This document shows positions 42,999 through 57,900 of a stretch of DNA of 64,000 nt, one piece after another. Below the pieces are notes generated by a model that saw only the letters and a program-made list of their open reading frames with translations, was not told the origin of the DNA and made no database searches. Origin of the DNA: Lepidostoma basale (Eukaryota; Arthropoda; Insecta; Trichoptera; Lepidostomatidae); contig JAHDVF020000577.1 of assembly GCA_022606425.2 (NCBI GenBank), positions 930,001 to 994,000 on the forward strand, written 5' to 3'. Numbering within the stretch: the first letter of the stretch is position 1; every line of letters starts with the position of its first letter. Both the position numbers and the translations under genes were made by a program.

Positions 42999-45900
42999 AT
43001 GGATAACATCAGGCGCCTTCTCCTGAAGAAGCACAGGAAGAGTATTGTGGATGATTTGGACATCAAGTACATTATGGAGAGTCTAATGGCCGGCAATGTC
43101 CTGACCTCAGATCAATTTTCCTATATAATGGGATTGGTAGGAAAACAAATACATTTTATTTTATATTTAACACGTACAGAAGCACTTTAAAATGCATAAA
43201 TATGAATCATATCTCTTTGATATACTTTTTATTCTGAAAGTTTCAGCAACCATATTAGTTAGTATAATTAGTAACACATCTTAAATTAGGTTTAGTTGCT
43301 TGAGCGATGAAGAAACTCCATTTTGAATTTGTGTTTTTAAAGAGTTTTATTTTCTTAAAAAAAAAATTATAAACTCTTTTTTCCACACTTATTATTCTCC
43401 AAATGTTTTAAAGGTTTTACACCTTCATCACCAGGAGAACGATATACATGGTGTTTTCATTAATAAAAAATTCCTCATTGTGGAATTCCACAGCATTATG
43501 TTTATAAATTTTTGCTATATTGTTTATGGTTGATATTCTTTAGTTTTGGATTACATTTTCATAAAATCTTACTGGGGTGATATCTGCATTTTACTATGAG
43601 AAATTTTTTAATGTATAGATATATTTCCAGAAAATGCGAAGAGATCAGGTGGTGGAATTTCTTAATCAACTGTCAAGAAATGGGAACATGGCGTTTGATA
43701 TTTTTGTCGACTGTTTGAAAAAAGACTATGATTGGCTGTGGAAGGAACTACATATCGATAAAACTTCTGTACCTGTGGATATTGTCAACGAATCATTCAA
43801 GGACGGACTGAGTTCTGGAGACGTTCCTAGATTACCGATACACCATGTGAAGAGGGAAGAATTGGTGAGCTTAAACATTTTATTGATTTTTTTTTCCTTA
43901 TTTGTTACCTTTGTATCATCGTGTGTTTATACTATTGTTATAATAACCCTAACTTTTATTTATAAATGTATGAAAAGCTGTTCGTTCTTTTCGCTTTTTG
44001 AGAAAGGATATTATATTCGTAAATTAAATTAGAAAAATGGTTATAAAGTTATATATAAACAGTGTGAATGAAAAAAGAAACCTAGGACGGCCTAGGTAAA
44101 CATGGCTTTATCGAAATTAATCATTGTTTAAAAGGTGGCCACATTCAAAATCAGAAAAATTGACAAGCGCGTGCATGTTACGATGTGTGAATATAGAAGA
44201 AGCTTGAGTTGTTCTCCAGGTGGAAGCTCCAGGGAAGTGGCGTGATGGTCAGATAGTTAATTGAATAAAATGTTGGTGTCTTTGTAAATCTGTCATGATA
44301 ATATTTATTAAAAAAATAGCGAAGAAAGAATATATTTGTTGGCATTGGATGCCTCGATGATAATTTAAATTGTATTAATTGTAACCATGGATTCAGGAAT
44401 AAGTATGAGTCACGAGTCAATAACATTACTCACTCTAATCTTATCTTTCATATTATTATTTATGCTTTCACCATATTTTTTCCTTATCAACAATGTTCAG
44501 ATTCAGAAAAATCGATTTACGTTGTATGAATATTGATGAGAGAAAAGTGTCTGGAAAAAAAATTGGGAGTTCTTTATTTAATATACAATTCCCAATTCAA
44601 TTTGATCAATTCACAACATAATTGACGACCATCCTAAAACATGGAACGCTACGAACTTATTCCTCAACCCAATAGTTTAAAGCATCTATTTAAGAATATG
44701 TAAAATACCAGGAACACGTGAGAAAAGGTTCAATTTTAGAAAGACAATATACTCTCTAAAATCATAAGTATTTGTCTTTTGAATATACTTTTACTAATAT
44801 GCAGAACCAATCTGCCTTTGATGATGCCAGTAGGGAGAGCAATTCGTACGTTGAATCTAATCATCTCGGATTTGGACATTTTTAGTGTCAGTGAGGCGGT
44901 GTTCATTAAAAATATATTACTAATTCTGGAAAGAGTACTGCCTCACCGATGTTGACATATTTGGGATCCTTCTGATATTTACTTCAAAAGATGAAGCATT
45001 CTTCCGTATGCTGAAAGATGGGACAAAGTAGTGACAAGCGATGGACAATACTTCGAATAGAACATAATGTTCCATTCTTTCACAATAACTGCCCAATTTT
45101 TGATTAACCTATTCATCGCCACATGTTTGTAGAAACAGCGTGCCGGTACGCCACGTATTTTCTCCCAAACTATCGAAAAATATCGATCCTTTTTGGTTTG
45201 TTAATATTTTAAAATATTCATAGATGTCATTGTGAGAAAATCACAATTAATTTTGAAATACATCTTTCGAATATTGCAAAGCGCGCACAGCTGCGCTTTT
45301 GGCGATCGTCTACGTAGAGCGCACATGTGTGCTTACGGCGATCGTCGGGTTAAAAAAAAATGACAAAAACTTATTTGTACACCTGTTATTATTTATTATT
45401 TTTAGCTACTATGCTCTTTAGGTCGCCCTTTGTGTAAATAATAATTAATTTAATTGTTTTTCTCTTCAAAACAGTGTAATTAAGCCATTGAATTCCAATA
45501 ATGATATAATTAGTCTAAACCCATATTGTCCCCAATTCTTGTCTTTATTCTGTTCGTCATCCATTTGAAAACCAATATTTATGTGGGCAAAAATACATTA
45601 CTTTTACAAGTAAACCAGCTTCACCTGGACTTGATTTGTAGAGTTTATTTATTTATTATTTTTAATTATTTTAACCATCCTGAGATTACAAATTTATTCC
45701 ATTACTTAACTTGCTGATTATCAGCAATGACATGTGATTACATTGTATATCGGGTAGATATTACAAACTTTATTTCTTGAATTGAAGAATAATATTAAAA
45801 TCACGCTCTAAACAGCCTGCAACTGTTGAGTAGTTTTTGATTCTATGGTTCACACATATACAAACATTGCCTTTCATTTATGTAGATTGACTGTTTCATG

Positions 45901-48900
45901 AATATGTTTCAAAGGTTAGCACACTTACAACTTTGGGAGAATGATATATAATATATTTTTTAAGTATATAATTATTTAATATCTACTTTAGCATAAAGTT
46001 ATTTGCAGTACAAAAAAATTCCTTTCGAACTGCGGCAGATTACATTTGCAGTACGTATTTGAATGTAACCATTAACCTTTTTACCTTTAGTTCCGTAAAT
46101 TATACATATTATTATAAACTAATCTGTCTGAGCAAATGTTGCTAACTGCAGTTCGAGACTGTTTTTTTTTTACTGTAAAACAATGACAGTCCATTCTTTC
46201 TACCTACCCCTTCGGAGAGACGGCGTGATGGTTAGTAAGTTAGTTAGTTAATGTCAATTTGAATAATTTCTTTGATAACATTTTGTAGTTCTTGCTGGAG
46301 TTGGATTGTTTTAAGTGCCTAATTACAGTTAATTAAAAAATGGTGGATACTAAATAATAATTAAATTAAATTAAACACAAAAATTCCGGATCGTCCAACT
46401 GACAACATGTGCACCATCTAACAGAACTATATTATGTTATTTTTATTTTATATCATTGTATTTATTTTGGATATATTATAAGAACATTTTAATTACTAAC
46501 TGTGCGCGGCAGATGCCTATTGGTGGCGATCCATCACACCGCGTCTCCAGCGGGGGCTGGAAGAGAAGGATGGAGTGCCGCATCAGTTAAAGTGTGGTAG
46601 TCCATTCTTTCTGCCAACCCATTCGCGGAGACGGCATGATGGTTAGTTAGTTAGTTAGTTATAATTTCACCAAACAGCAGTCATTTTACACTTCCTAAAG
46701 TAGTAACAATAATAGCATTCCCTCATGATTCCTTACCGCACCTGTCCTAACATATTTGTTGTTCAATAGGAGAGTAAGTTAACAAATCACCTCACAGAGC
46801 TAAAGAGGCACAGTGTCTTAGTAGTGCACGGCATGGTGGGCAGCGGCAAGTCCTCCCTAGCAATCAGTGCACTAAGGAGTGATCCCTCACTCATCGTGAA
46901 CACCTTCCTCGGGAAGGTGTTCTGGATCAACGTCGGGGACTGTAATTCCATCGAACGGATAGTCGCACTTCAGTCAAGGTACGCATGCGCACACCGCACT
47001 TTACTAATACTTTATACGTCTACGAATTATTCATTGCCAAAACTCAATGTTGCTCATTTTTATATGTAAATATCATATTTTGAATATAAAGAACATGTAT
47101 ATGTTTTCTTGAACGATAATGTTGAATATTTATTGTTTCTTGAACAATGATGTAAAACTCCATATCAAATAACTAATATAAATGAAAACTAGATCTTCTA
47201 AGAGTTTTATTAAATTGTATATGCAATGACATGTTTCGCCCTTCTAAGGCAATATCAAATGTCAAACTTAATTAATAATATGAATCTTAATATTAGTTAA
47301 TATAGTAAATAATATAAAACTTAATATGATTGAAAATATCTGTTTTCTAGAAGTTTTATTAAGGTTTATAAGAATGACATGTTTCGCCTTTCTAAGGCAT
47401 TATCAAAAGTAGCGAAAATCAAGCGCATTGTTGTTTATATACACAAAAGAGTACAATGCAGTAATTAAGGTAATTAATGTGGCTTAGAGCACATGCACAA
47501 TATGTATGACAATTTGATAATGCCTTGATGTATGCCTAAAGGTGAAACATGTTGCTGCCATAAACTATAATTAAACTTCTTGAAAACAGATGTTTTCATT
47601 CGTATCAATTATAATAAAAATATGTATATTGTTTCTTGAATAATAATATAAAACCTCTTATTAAATATTAAAGGTGCAACATGTTGCTGCCATAAACTAT
47701 AATTAAACTTCTTGAAAACTGATATTTTCGTTCATATTAATTATATAAAAAACATGTATATTGTTTCTTGAATAATAATTTAAAACCCCATATTAAATAT
47801 TGATGAAAACATTAGTCTTCTATAAGTTTTATTATTTATTATAGAAGTGGCATGTTTTCATCAATATTAAATATGTGTTTAAAAAAACTTCAGCATGCAG
47901 AATATGGCACTCAGCAGTTCTTTTCTCTTCCTTTTAGAAAGCTTAAGTATTTTTCTCTATTTTATTTTAAAGTGACAAGTTTTGCTTTGATAGGGCATTA
48001 TCAAATGTTTATATATCTAATCCTATCAAGGCGAAACATATCACTCGCATAAAATATAATAAAACCACTAGAAAAATTATGTTTTCATCGATATTAAATA
48101 CTAATATGGAATTACGTTTTAAAAATAATATTTTTTTATTGAGATCTATAATCTCTAAGGTAATTCTATATCTGAGTATTTATCAGAGCTCCAAGATCGC
48201 TGCATCAAAATATCAGTTTTGTTTTTACATTTATTTAAGTCATGTATTTATAATTGTGTTTTCTATTTTGTAAGTTTTAATGATAATTTATTTAACATGA
48301 ATGCTAAGGCATTAACACTGTGGAATTCCATAGTATTTTGTGGATTAAACAAAGTTATTTTCAATTCCCTAAGTATATAATTTATTTAATTTTGATAATA
48401 CAATTACAGAGTTTATTTCCAAAATGGTTTGCCGATTTTTTTTTTCTTGAAGAATTTATGTGAAAAATGATTTCAAATACTTTTGTACTTTGTTTTTACA
48501 CCCTTTTATTTAGCTTTTTCGAACCAACGGGTTTCCCTCACGCCGGAGATTTGTCATTGTTACAAAATAAATTTGTTTTATAATCGTGACGAAGCTCCTG
48601 TGGAAACAAAAACCAGTTAGTTAAAAAAAAGAAATTAAAGTGGTGTAAGAGCAAAGTACACACGTGTTTAAAATTAATTTTAATACTGGCACTCCACAAA
48701 TGAAGTGTTTCATACACAAGTATAATTATGGTGTGTTTTGCTCCTCAGGTTGTATAGGAAGATTCATACATCAGATTTCTATCCTGATGACAGCGTCTCG
48801 GAAATGGGGTCGAGCCAGTCTTCATTCATTGACAGTGATTCTCAAATACTTCACTTCTACAAGGATAAACTAAAGAAAGGCTTTGAGGGTTACGATTTCA

Positions 48901-51900
48901 GAGAAGCGTTGCTGATCATCGACGACTTGCGTCACAGTCATGTGTTTGAAGCCTTTGATGTCGGCTGCAGAATTATGGTCACTACGCAAGATATTTCCCT
49001 CGTTGGACCAAAACATTCAGTTCTAAAGGTATTTTTCTATTATGAAAAAAAAAAAATTTAACATGTGTAAGTGATGTTAAGAAAAAATTGAAAAATAGGG
49101 TTTAGAAAAAAATTACAGTTTAACCCCTATTGTGCTGTTGGTTTCATTTTAATGTAGTAAAAAAATGGTCTCAAACTGCTGTTGGTTACATTTACAGCCC
49201 GGACAGATCCAGAGATCGTAATATTACATACAATTCAGTAGTATGAAGTTAAATTAAAATATGAGCTGCAAATGTAGTTTGCCACAGTTGGAAACAATTT
49301 TTTTGGCAATCACGACCGAAATAATGTGTCAAGCGTGCGTAACTCGCATATTTTGAATATTTTCGACGTACATTGCGGAAAAAAAATGTACTAAAATATA
49401 TCGAGACTGAAATAATTACACGCAAATGGCGGGAAAACGTAAAATCTGGGTTTCCGTGCATTCATTTTGTATAGTTTTTTTTTTATTCGTATGAGATGCC
49501 TGTCTTAATAGGATTCTTTTAACCAATAAAAAAGCTGATTTTAATTTCAAACCGCCATTAGACCCACAAAAACCTTGTTATGTTATCCAAACACTATTGT
49601 TATTGTTATTATGAACACTCGACGTTATAAGTATTATTTTGACAGAACGAAAAAATGGCCTCGATGTTCCAAGTCGTCGGCGATTGGCGCAATCTTTTTT
49701 TATTTTTAGTGATCGAATTTTTTTTGGGAAGTCCAGTCCCTTGAATTTCAAATTAACGGACTTTTGCTTTATACCCAGCCGCATTTAAAGGGATTAAACA
49801 GTATGTGCATTTAATTTTTAGATGTCTGTGGGCGTCAAATCAACGGACTTTTACTTTATACCCAGCCGCATTTAAAGGGATTAAACAGTATGTGCATTTA
49901 ATTTTTAGATGTCTGTGGGCTTGACAGAGTCCGAATCTCTCCAGCTAATAGCTAACTGTGTGGAGAGGCCGGTATCGGAGCTGCCCCCCGAGGCGCGTAA
50001 GATCCACAAGAGGTGTAATGGAGCCCCTCTGCTGATGGCCATGCTCGGAGGCATCTTGGTCGACAACAAAGAAAAACTCAATAATGACAGTAGGGAATGG
50101 AACGTATACCTAAACTCATTTAAGAAAAAGACCCTTTTTCCGTGAGTACAAAGTTATCATTAATTACCTATTACAATAATCAATGAAAGCGAAAATGGCG
50201 AAAGGGAAAGTTCTGGTCTCAACCTTAATGTATGGAAGCGAAGCATTGAACTGGCAGAAGAAGGATGAGAGCAGAATAAATGCGGTAGAAATGATGTCCC
50301 TAAGACGTATGTGTGGTAGAATGATATACGACACAATCTCAAATGCTGATATAAGAAAGGAGTATAGAGCGGAAGAAGGTATTATGAAAGGACCGCTTTG
50401 GTTCGGACATTTGGAGCGCATGGACGGAGAAAGAATAGTTAAGAAAGTATACGTTAATGATGTAAATGGAATACGGATTCGAGGCAGACCGAGGAAAAAA
50501 AGGCGTGACAAAATTAATTAAATTTTAAAGGTTGGTCATGTCAGAAGCCGGAAGAATCGACGTGCGTGTATGACTCGATGTATGAATGCGGAGGAAGCTA
50601 GGGAGGTATGTCAGGATAGAGTAGTGTAGCGGTCCATTCTCTCTGCCTACCCCTGCGGGGGAAACGCGTGATGGTTTATTTGTTTATTTGTACAATATCA
50701 AGCTGTAATCTAATCTCATCAGTGTTACGTATTTGTACTGACATTTTATAATAAGGTGAATCATTTATTTCATTCTTTTACATCTTACGAAAACAAAGAT
50801 ACAATCAGCTATCATTAAAAATAATAAATAGTTAACAAAGATTATATTTTCAGCTTTTCAAGTACACCTTCTGAAAAGTCAACACCAGAATATAAGGCTG
50901 TGAAATTATGCATCGATTCACTGGGCGATGATAACACAATAAATGCTTTCAAATTTCTCGCTGTATTGCCCAACAATGTGAAGGTGTCCACAAAAGCACT
51001 TAGCGTTATACTAAACACTGCTGAGATGGAAGTCGGCAAGCTGATGAAAACCTGCAAGAACAAATCCCTGGCTATCGAACACTTCAACTTGGACTTGAAC
51101 AGCTACCAGTATGAAATACATGACTTGATCATGTCCTACTTGAAGTACGATGATAACATGGATGAAATGAAAAGACTGCACACAAGTGTGATATCCAGAT
51201 ATATTAAAGCATGTGTCGATGAGTCTCTAGTTAATTTACCTGATGACGGATACATAGCATACTACATCGGCTATCATATATCCAACTCTAAGAACATTTC
51301 AGATCTCTTCAATTCTCTCTACAATAACATAGTGTTTATTGGAAATATGATTCGATTGGCAGGACCGGCTACGGCTGTGAATGACTTGAATACACATAGG
51401 AACTACATCATCAAGGTGGGTGTTGATTGGGCATCGCTTTGTTTATATTCCCCCTTATTAATCTGTTATCAAGGTTTTAAATATATAAAAAACATTTTAA
51501 TGTGGTGGTCATCTTAACATAGAATACCATACATTTAGAATCTATATTATGAATTCAAGTTTGTCAAATCATATAAAAATAATTTTATTTTTATTTTAGA
51601 AAGAAAAGGAGAGGGAAATTTTCGATGCGTTAGTGAAATTTATTAATAGTCGTGGGCTGGATTTACACCGCTACCCAAACACGGACATCATCCAAAGCAT
51701 CCTTCAGTACAGCTGGAAGGGTGTTCTCGGCCAAAAGGCCCAACACATTGCCCTGATGCCCGATCACAAGGCCTCCCTCTACTTGGAGTTTCTGTAAGAC
51801 CCTCATCTATTGGTTATTTAGTTTTCTGAATTGATATGATCTCATTTATGATGTCTTGAAACGCATTGAAGGTACATGGTTCTTCTTTCTGCATTCTTTC

Positions 51901-54900
51901 TCCTAGACTTTCTTTTAGCTCGTTGTAATCAATTTTCTTTGTGGTATATTGTTGGTGTTTTTTTTCCTCTGTCTAGGTAAGATTTTGAGTCCAATACTCA
52001 TTGCTCTATGGTCGCTCAGTGGTGTGTCCAATAGTTCAAGTGACGCTGAAGTCAAAGTTCCTGGTTGTCTGTAGATTGCATTTATTGTAAGATCTATTTC
52101 ATAAATATGTATTTTTAGGAGGTTGTTGTTGCTTAAGTATGTTTCTTCTTTAATAGTTTTAAAGTCTATTTGTGTTTTGATGTAAATAGCTACCCCTCCA
52201 CCTATAACTTTCACTATCGCTTAGCCAGGTTTCGGTCAAGACGTCTACATGTGGTTGGACTCTAGGTTAGTGATATATATATTTAATTTGTCAATTTTTG
52301 ATTTTAACCCTCTATATTAAAAATCAGCAGAATAAAGACAGAATATCTGTACGTACCTACTGGAAAACTGGATAGGGTGCTAACTAATTGTGACTCGTTT
52401 AAATACCTGGGCTCACTCATTCATAAAAACGGAGGTTGTGCAACGGATGTTGATCACAGAATAGGAGTGGGGTGGCTGAAATTTTGTGTAGTTTAGACAG
52501 GAGTGTTACGTGACCCAAAAATGCCTGTTAAACTAAAAGAAAAAGTATACCAGACTATTGCAATTATGTACGTCTCCGAGTGTTTGACATTGTACAGCAG
52601 CTTCACTAGGCAACTAGAAACGCCAGAGATGCTAATGCTTAGGTGGTCCGCTGGGGTATCGCTGAGACAAAATAAAATTTTCACGCATTCGGGATAGTCT
52701 GGGAGTTACTGTTATAAATAGTAAGCTTGAAGAAAGACAGATGAGATGGTACGGGCTTTTAAAACGGAGACCACACAGTAAATAGAGTTTTGTCTGTGAA
52801 TCTTCCTCGTCAACCATCCAGAGGAAAACTTAGGAACACATGGATGATTCAGTGCAATAGCGTCATGCAGAGAAATGGCTTTAGTGAAGGCGATACTCAG
52901 AACCGTAGGAGGTACAGCCTGAGATCGAGAAGAGCCGACTCCAACAGTCAATGAGTTGGGATAGCGCCAGGATGAAAAAGAAGAAGATATTCATTGTGTG
53001 GCAGTCCATTCCCTCTGCCGATCATTTCGGGAAACGGTGTGATGGTTTGTTGTTGTATTAATATGTGATTTATCTTGTTCTTCACAGTGGTGAAGAAGAC
53101 GACGGCGAAGACTCTCAATGCTTTACCCTGGATGTGGGGGATGCTATCACCATAATAAAATTTTGGCTTCATTATATTGTTGTCGGCACTACCAATGGAA
53201 CAATTACAGTTAGTTTGTCTTTTGTTTTTTATTTATTTATTTTTTATTGTTTAACCGTCGCGTTGCCATGTGGTCAATTGAGTTTCCACTGCCAATTTAA
53301 AGTTGATTTTCTTAAAACCTATGGACCCTAATATTATAAAAAAATTGTAATCCTCCATTGAAGTGTTCTCAATATTTCGTAATAAAAAAAAAGCAATAAA
53401 TTACTTCTTTCATCCCAAAAAAAAAAATGTTAAGGTAGAATTTGTTTTGCTAATATTTACAACTTTATCAAAAGTGACAAATACTTACTCGCTGTTTTGA
53501 ACGTATTATAAATTATATGTTTGGCCTTTTCTCATAGGTACGTAATAATACCGACTGTGGACGGAAACGCAGCACGCAACTTAATAATATCAGAACTGTG
53601 AAAATATTAACACTTTACCAAAAGGGACAAATATTAATACGTACTGTTTGTCTTGAACGTACTATACATTTTGCCTAGGTGCCTTTATCATACGTAAAAT
53701 TATAGCGCCATGGCTGTCTCGCATTCTATATCAGAAATCGCATGGTTCCAGAAAAAAATTAAAAATGATATGTTTTTCAAATAATCCATGTATGTTATAG
53801 ATATCGATCTATTCCTAATGAAATTCCCTACAAGATGACATAAATTAAATTGTGATTCATCGAGTCATATGCTTGATATTTAGATAAAGTTAGCGGTAAA
53901 CTGAATTGACCACATGGGAGCGAGCGTTTTGTTTTGAACACGGTACGTTAAGGGTTAATACAGTCATTATAATGATTATGCTGATGATTTTATTCCATAG
54001 TTGTGGGACATCAATAAATCCAAAAAGGTGAACACTTTTCACGGACACACGGGGGCTATCGAGGGCATCGCTGTGAATTATCAAACTCCTTTTAGAATGG
54101 CCTCCACCTGTGCAGAAGGGGTCCTCAGGATTTGGAGTTTGAACGACTGTCACGAAGAAAATGGATTTGACGACGTTGACTCTGGTGAAGCTGGTAATTG
54201 TGCCCTTTTTTAAATTGTGTATCACCTTTAACTACTAAGGTTAAATTAAATATATTATATTTATGTTAATATGTGTGGCAATATTAATCTCGCACAAAAT
54301 AAACTAAATTGTTAATTTTACAAATTATTTTGAACGCTTCTAAGGCTTTTAAAAAAATATATATATAAAATCAATCATGTTTTAATTTTTTTTTCAATAA
54401 CTAATTAATTAACAAAGAGAATGGACTGTCACACTTTTCTATCCTGATATAACTCTCGAGCCTCTTCCTCATTCATACAACGTGACATGCACCATCGTCG
54501 GTTTTAGTAATTAATTAATTTAGTCATGCAATATTTTCCTTGACCTTTCTCGACTTCTTTTTCCATTCACACTTCAATTGTACATATCTTTTTAATCATT
54601 CTTCCCTCATCCATTCATTCCATATGTCCAAACCATCTTATTGTCCCTTTCATAATTTTATTTAGGATGTATTAATCTACCTTACATTTCTTTCCCACTT
54701 CTTCATTCGGCATTCTATCATACATTGTTTTCCCGTATATTCTTCTCAGTGATCCCATAACTATGATATTTATCGTCCTTCTGTCAATTCCAAGCTTCAA
54801 TTCAATACAAAAGTGTTGGCACTAGAACTCTATTATGCACTGCCATCTTTGCTTCTCTTTATTTTTGTTATTTAAAACATATGTTGTTTGTTAATATTAA

Positions 54901-57900
54901 TATTCTTACAATTTTAGATGACCATTTTCCAATCCACGAGGATATCACTAACAGTTTAGAGGAAATAACACACAAGGACGGGAAATTTAAAGGTGTGTGT
55001 TGGGGGCACAAGGGGGACATAGTTCTCACTCACATAGACCCCGGCAGCGCACTGGTGCTGTACACCCCCGCCGCCCCCTCTGACAAGCGGCTCAGGGACA
55101 TCCGGCTGGGGCCGGACTACACCGTGACCTGCAGCACCCTCTCCCTAGACAGTTCCCTGGCCATATGTGCCACTGCACGCGGAACCATATTCGGGATCAA
55201 TGTCTACAATAGAAAATCCGGCGACATCATCATGACTTTTACCGAATCCGATCGCATCTTGTTGCTGGCAACAATTCCAGGTAATTTTTAAACTTCTCAA
55301 TTCGTTTCCAATTATCTTGAACAATAATGTAAATATGAAATAATTAATACAAATGAAAAGGTATGTTTTCTAGTAGTTTTATTATAATTTATGGGAATTA
55401 CATGTTTTGCCATCCTAAGGCATTATCAAATGTTTTAAACCAGTGATTCCCAAAGTGGTCTATATAGACCCCCAAGGGTCCACGACAACTTGTAAGGGGT
55501 CTACGACAACTTGTAAGGGGTCTACGACAGTTGCAAAAAAATTGGGGGTCCACGAGATGGTTCAACTAAATTGAAGCCGAATATTGAAATGCAAAACAAA
55601 TATCGAAATCTTCTGCGACCTTTTTTTTTAGCTCATTTGGGGAAAATTGGACGATTGAAATCGTTGGCAACGTTTTTCTGTTAGGTCGACAGCGACTTCC
55701 GGCCAGTAGAGTTCGGCAGCGACCAATTTTTTTTAGCAATCAATCAAAAAAATCAATTAGGAAAGCAGGGGGTCTACACAAATAAGAAAAAATCGGCAAG
55801 GGGTCTACGGGACAAAAAAGTTTGGGACACTCTGTTTTAAACAATATTTAAATATTTTCGCACCGCATTCACTTCTTATAAGGGAATGCGGTGCGAATGA
55901 AAGTGTTAGGAACAAAATAATGAAAGCGTCGTTAAGATGGTTTGGACACATGAAAAGAATGAGTCAAGACATAATGGTGAACAAGATATATGTTAATGAC
56001 GTGAACGGAGCTAGAAATAGAGGAAGACTGAGAAAAACGTGGCACGATCAAATCAATCAAATATTAAATATCGGTCACGTGAGGAGTCGGAGAAATCGAC
56101 GTGCGTGCATGACAGGATGTATGAATGTAGAGGAAGCGAGAGAAGTATGTCAGGACAGAACAGTGTGGCGTTCCATTCTTTCTGCCTACTGTGATGGCTA
56201 GTTAGTTAGTTTTTTTAAAACATTTGATAATGCCTTAAAAACTCCTAGACAACAGACGTTTTCATTTGTCCAATTACATATTGTTTCAACCACAGATAAC
56301 TTATTATAATTTATGGGAATTATATGTTTCAAATGTTTTAAACATTTTATAATGTTAATTTTAGATAAACTTAAGGTGTTAAGACTGGAATTCCATAATG
56401 ACTAATTTTTAGGAATTAATACATCGTTAGTTATATTGTTAGTTTATATGGTTCTCCCGATGATGAAGGTGTAAGCCTTCTTTAATGTGCATGCCTACAT
56501 CTAATTTAAAATATTTTATTTAACATTGGTTTATATACATTTGTATAATGTGTTTGGTTTGTCAGGTGATACCAAATCCGTCCTCGCCCTCACGCCCACT
56601 CACCTGCAGAAGCATCAGTGGAATCATGTGATGCCGAATCGCTCGGAAGCCCTGTCCAATGTGACGCAGACTAAGGTCGCCGATATTGAGGAACTTCAGA
56701 ATCTGTACACGTTCCAGACTGCGTGCATCTCTAGTGATGGATTAAATGCTTTCGTTTCCACAACGGATTGTCGGATTCACAACTACAGTCTTAAGAATAA
56801 TTCTTTTGTCTCCGAGCTAAATAATCATAGAGGGTATCTATTTTCATTATTTTTATTAATGTGTGCATTTAATTCATAGTTTTGATATGTCCTCTAGGAC
56901 CTATCAAAAATCAAATCAAAATCAAAACCTATTAAATACATATTTTTCACATGTGAAGCAAGATCTATATGGAATTATTTCAATATTTTTTTCATTAATT
57001 GAAGGCTCGTGTTTACACGTATGATGTATGAATGAAGGAAGCAAGAGAAGTATGTCAGAAAAGAAGAGTGTGGCGGTCCATTCTTTCTACCTACCCCTTC
57101 CGCGAGATGGCGTGATAGTTACTGAATTTTTTAAGAAATTTGATAACATGATTTTATTAATTTATAATAGTAAACACAATTGTTTAGTGGTTTTACTTGG
57201 CTTTAATTTGTATAAATTGTGACAAATTTCTTTGTGAGTTTGAGAATGCCCTCGCAAGACTAAACAAATTTGTCACAATTTATATAAATCAAACTAACTA
57301 ACCATCACGCCGTCTCCCCGAAGGGGTAGGCAGAAAGAATGGACTGCCACACTTTTCTTTCCTGACATATTTCTCTCGCTTCCTCAACATTCATACATCG
57401 TGTCATGCACGCGCATCGATTTCTCTGACTCCTCACATGGCCAATATTCAATATTGATTAATTTGATCGTGCCACGTTTTCCTCGGTCTTCCTCTATTTC
57501 TGGTTCCATTAACATATAATTTTTTTACCATTCTTTCTTCATTCATTCTTTCCATATGTCCAAACCATCTTATCATCTCATCATCATTATCCTTTCATTA
57601 TTTTGTTCATGACACCATTATTTGCACCGCATTCACTTCTTATATTTTCATTTGACACTCTATCATACACAGAGTATTCACACATACGTCTAAGAAATTA
57701 AATCCAAGTAAAACCACTAAACAATCGTGTTTACATAATAATTAAATAAAACAATGTTTTTTAACTACTTCCACTGGTCCACCAGTCTGTCGATGCCAGC
57801 GAGCCTGGCGAAACCGGTCGCTGTCGAAATAAAGACAAAAGTGAAAGTAGTTAAAAAACATTGTTTTTTTAATTATTATTTAAAATTAACTTCCATCAAG

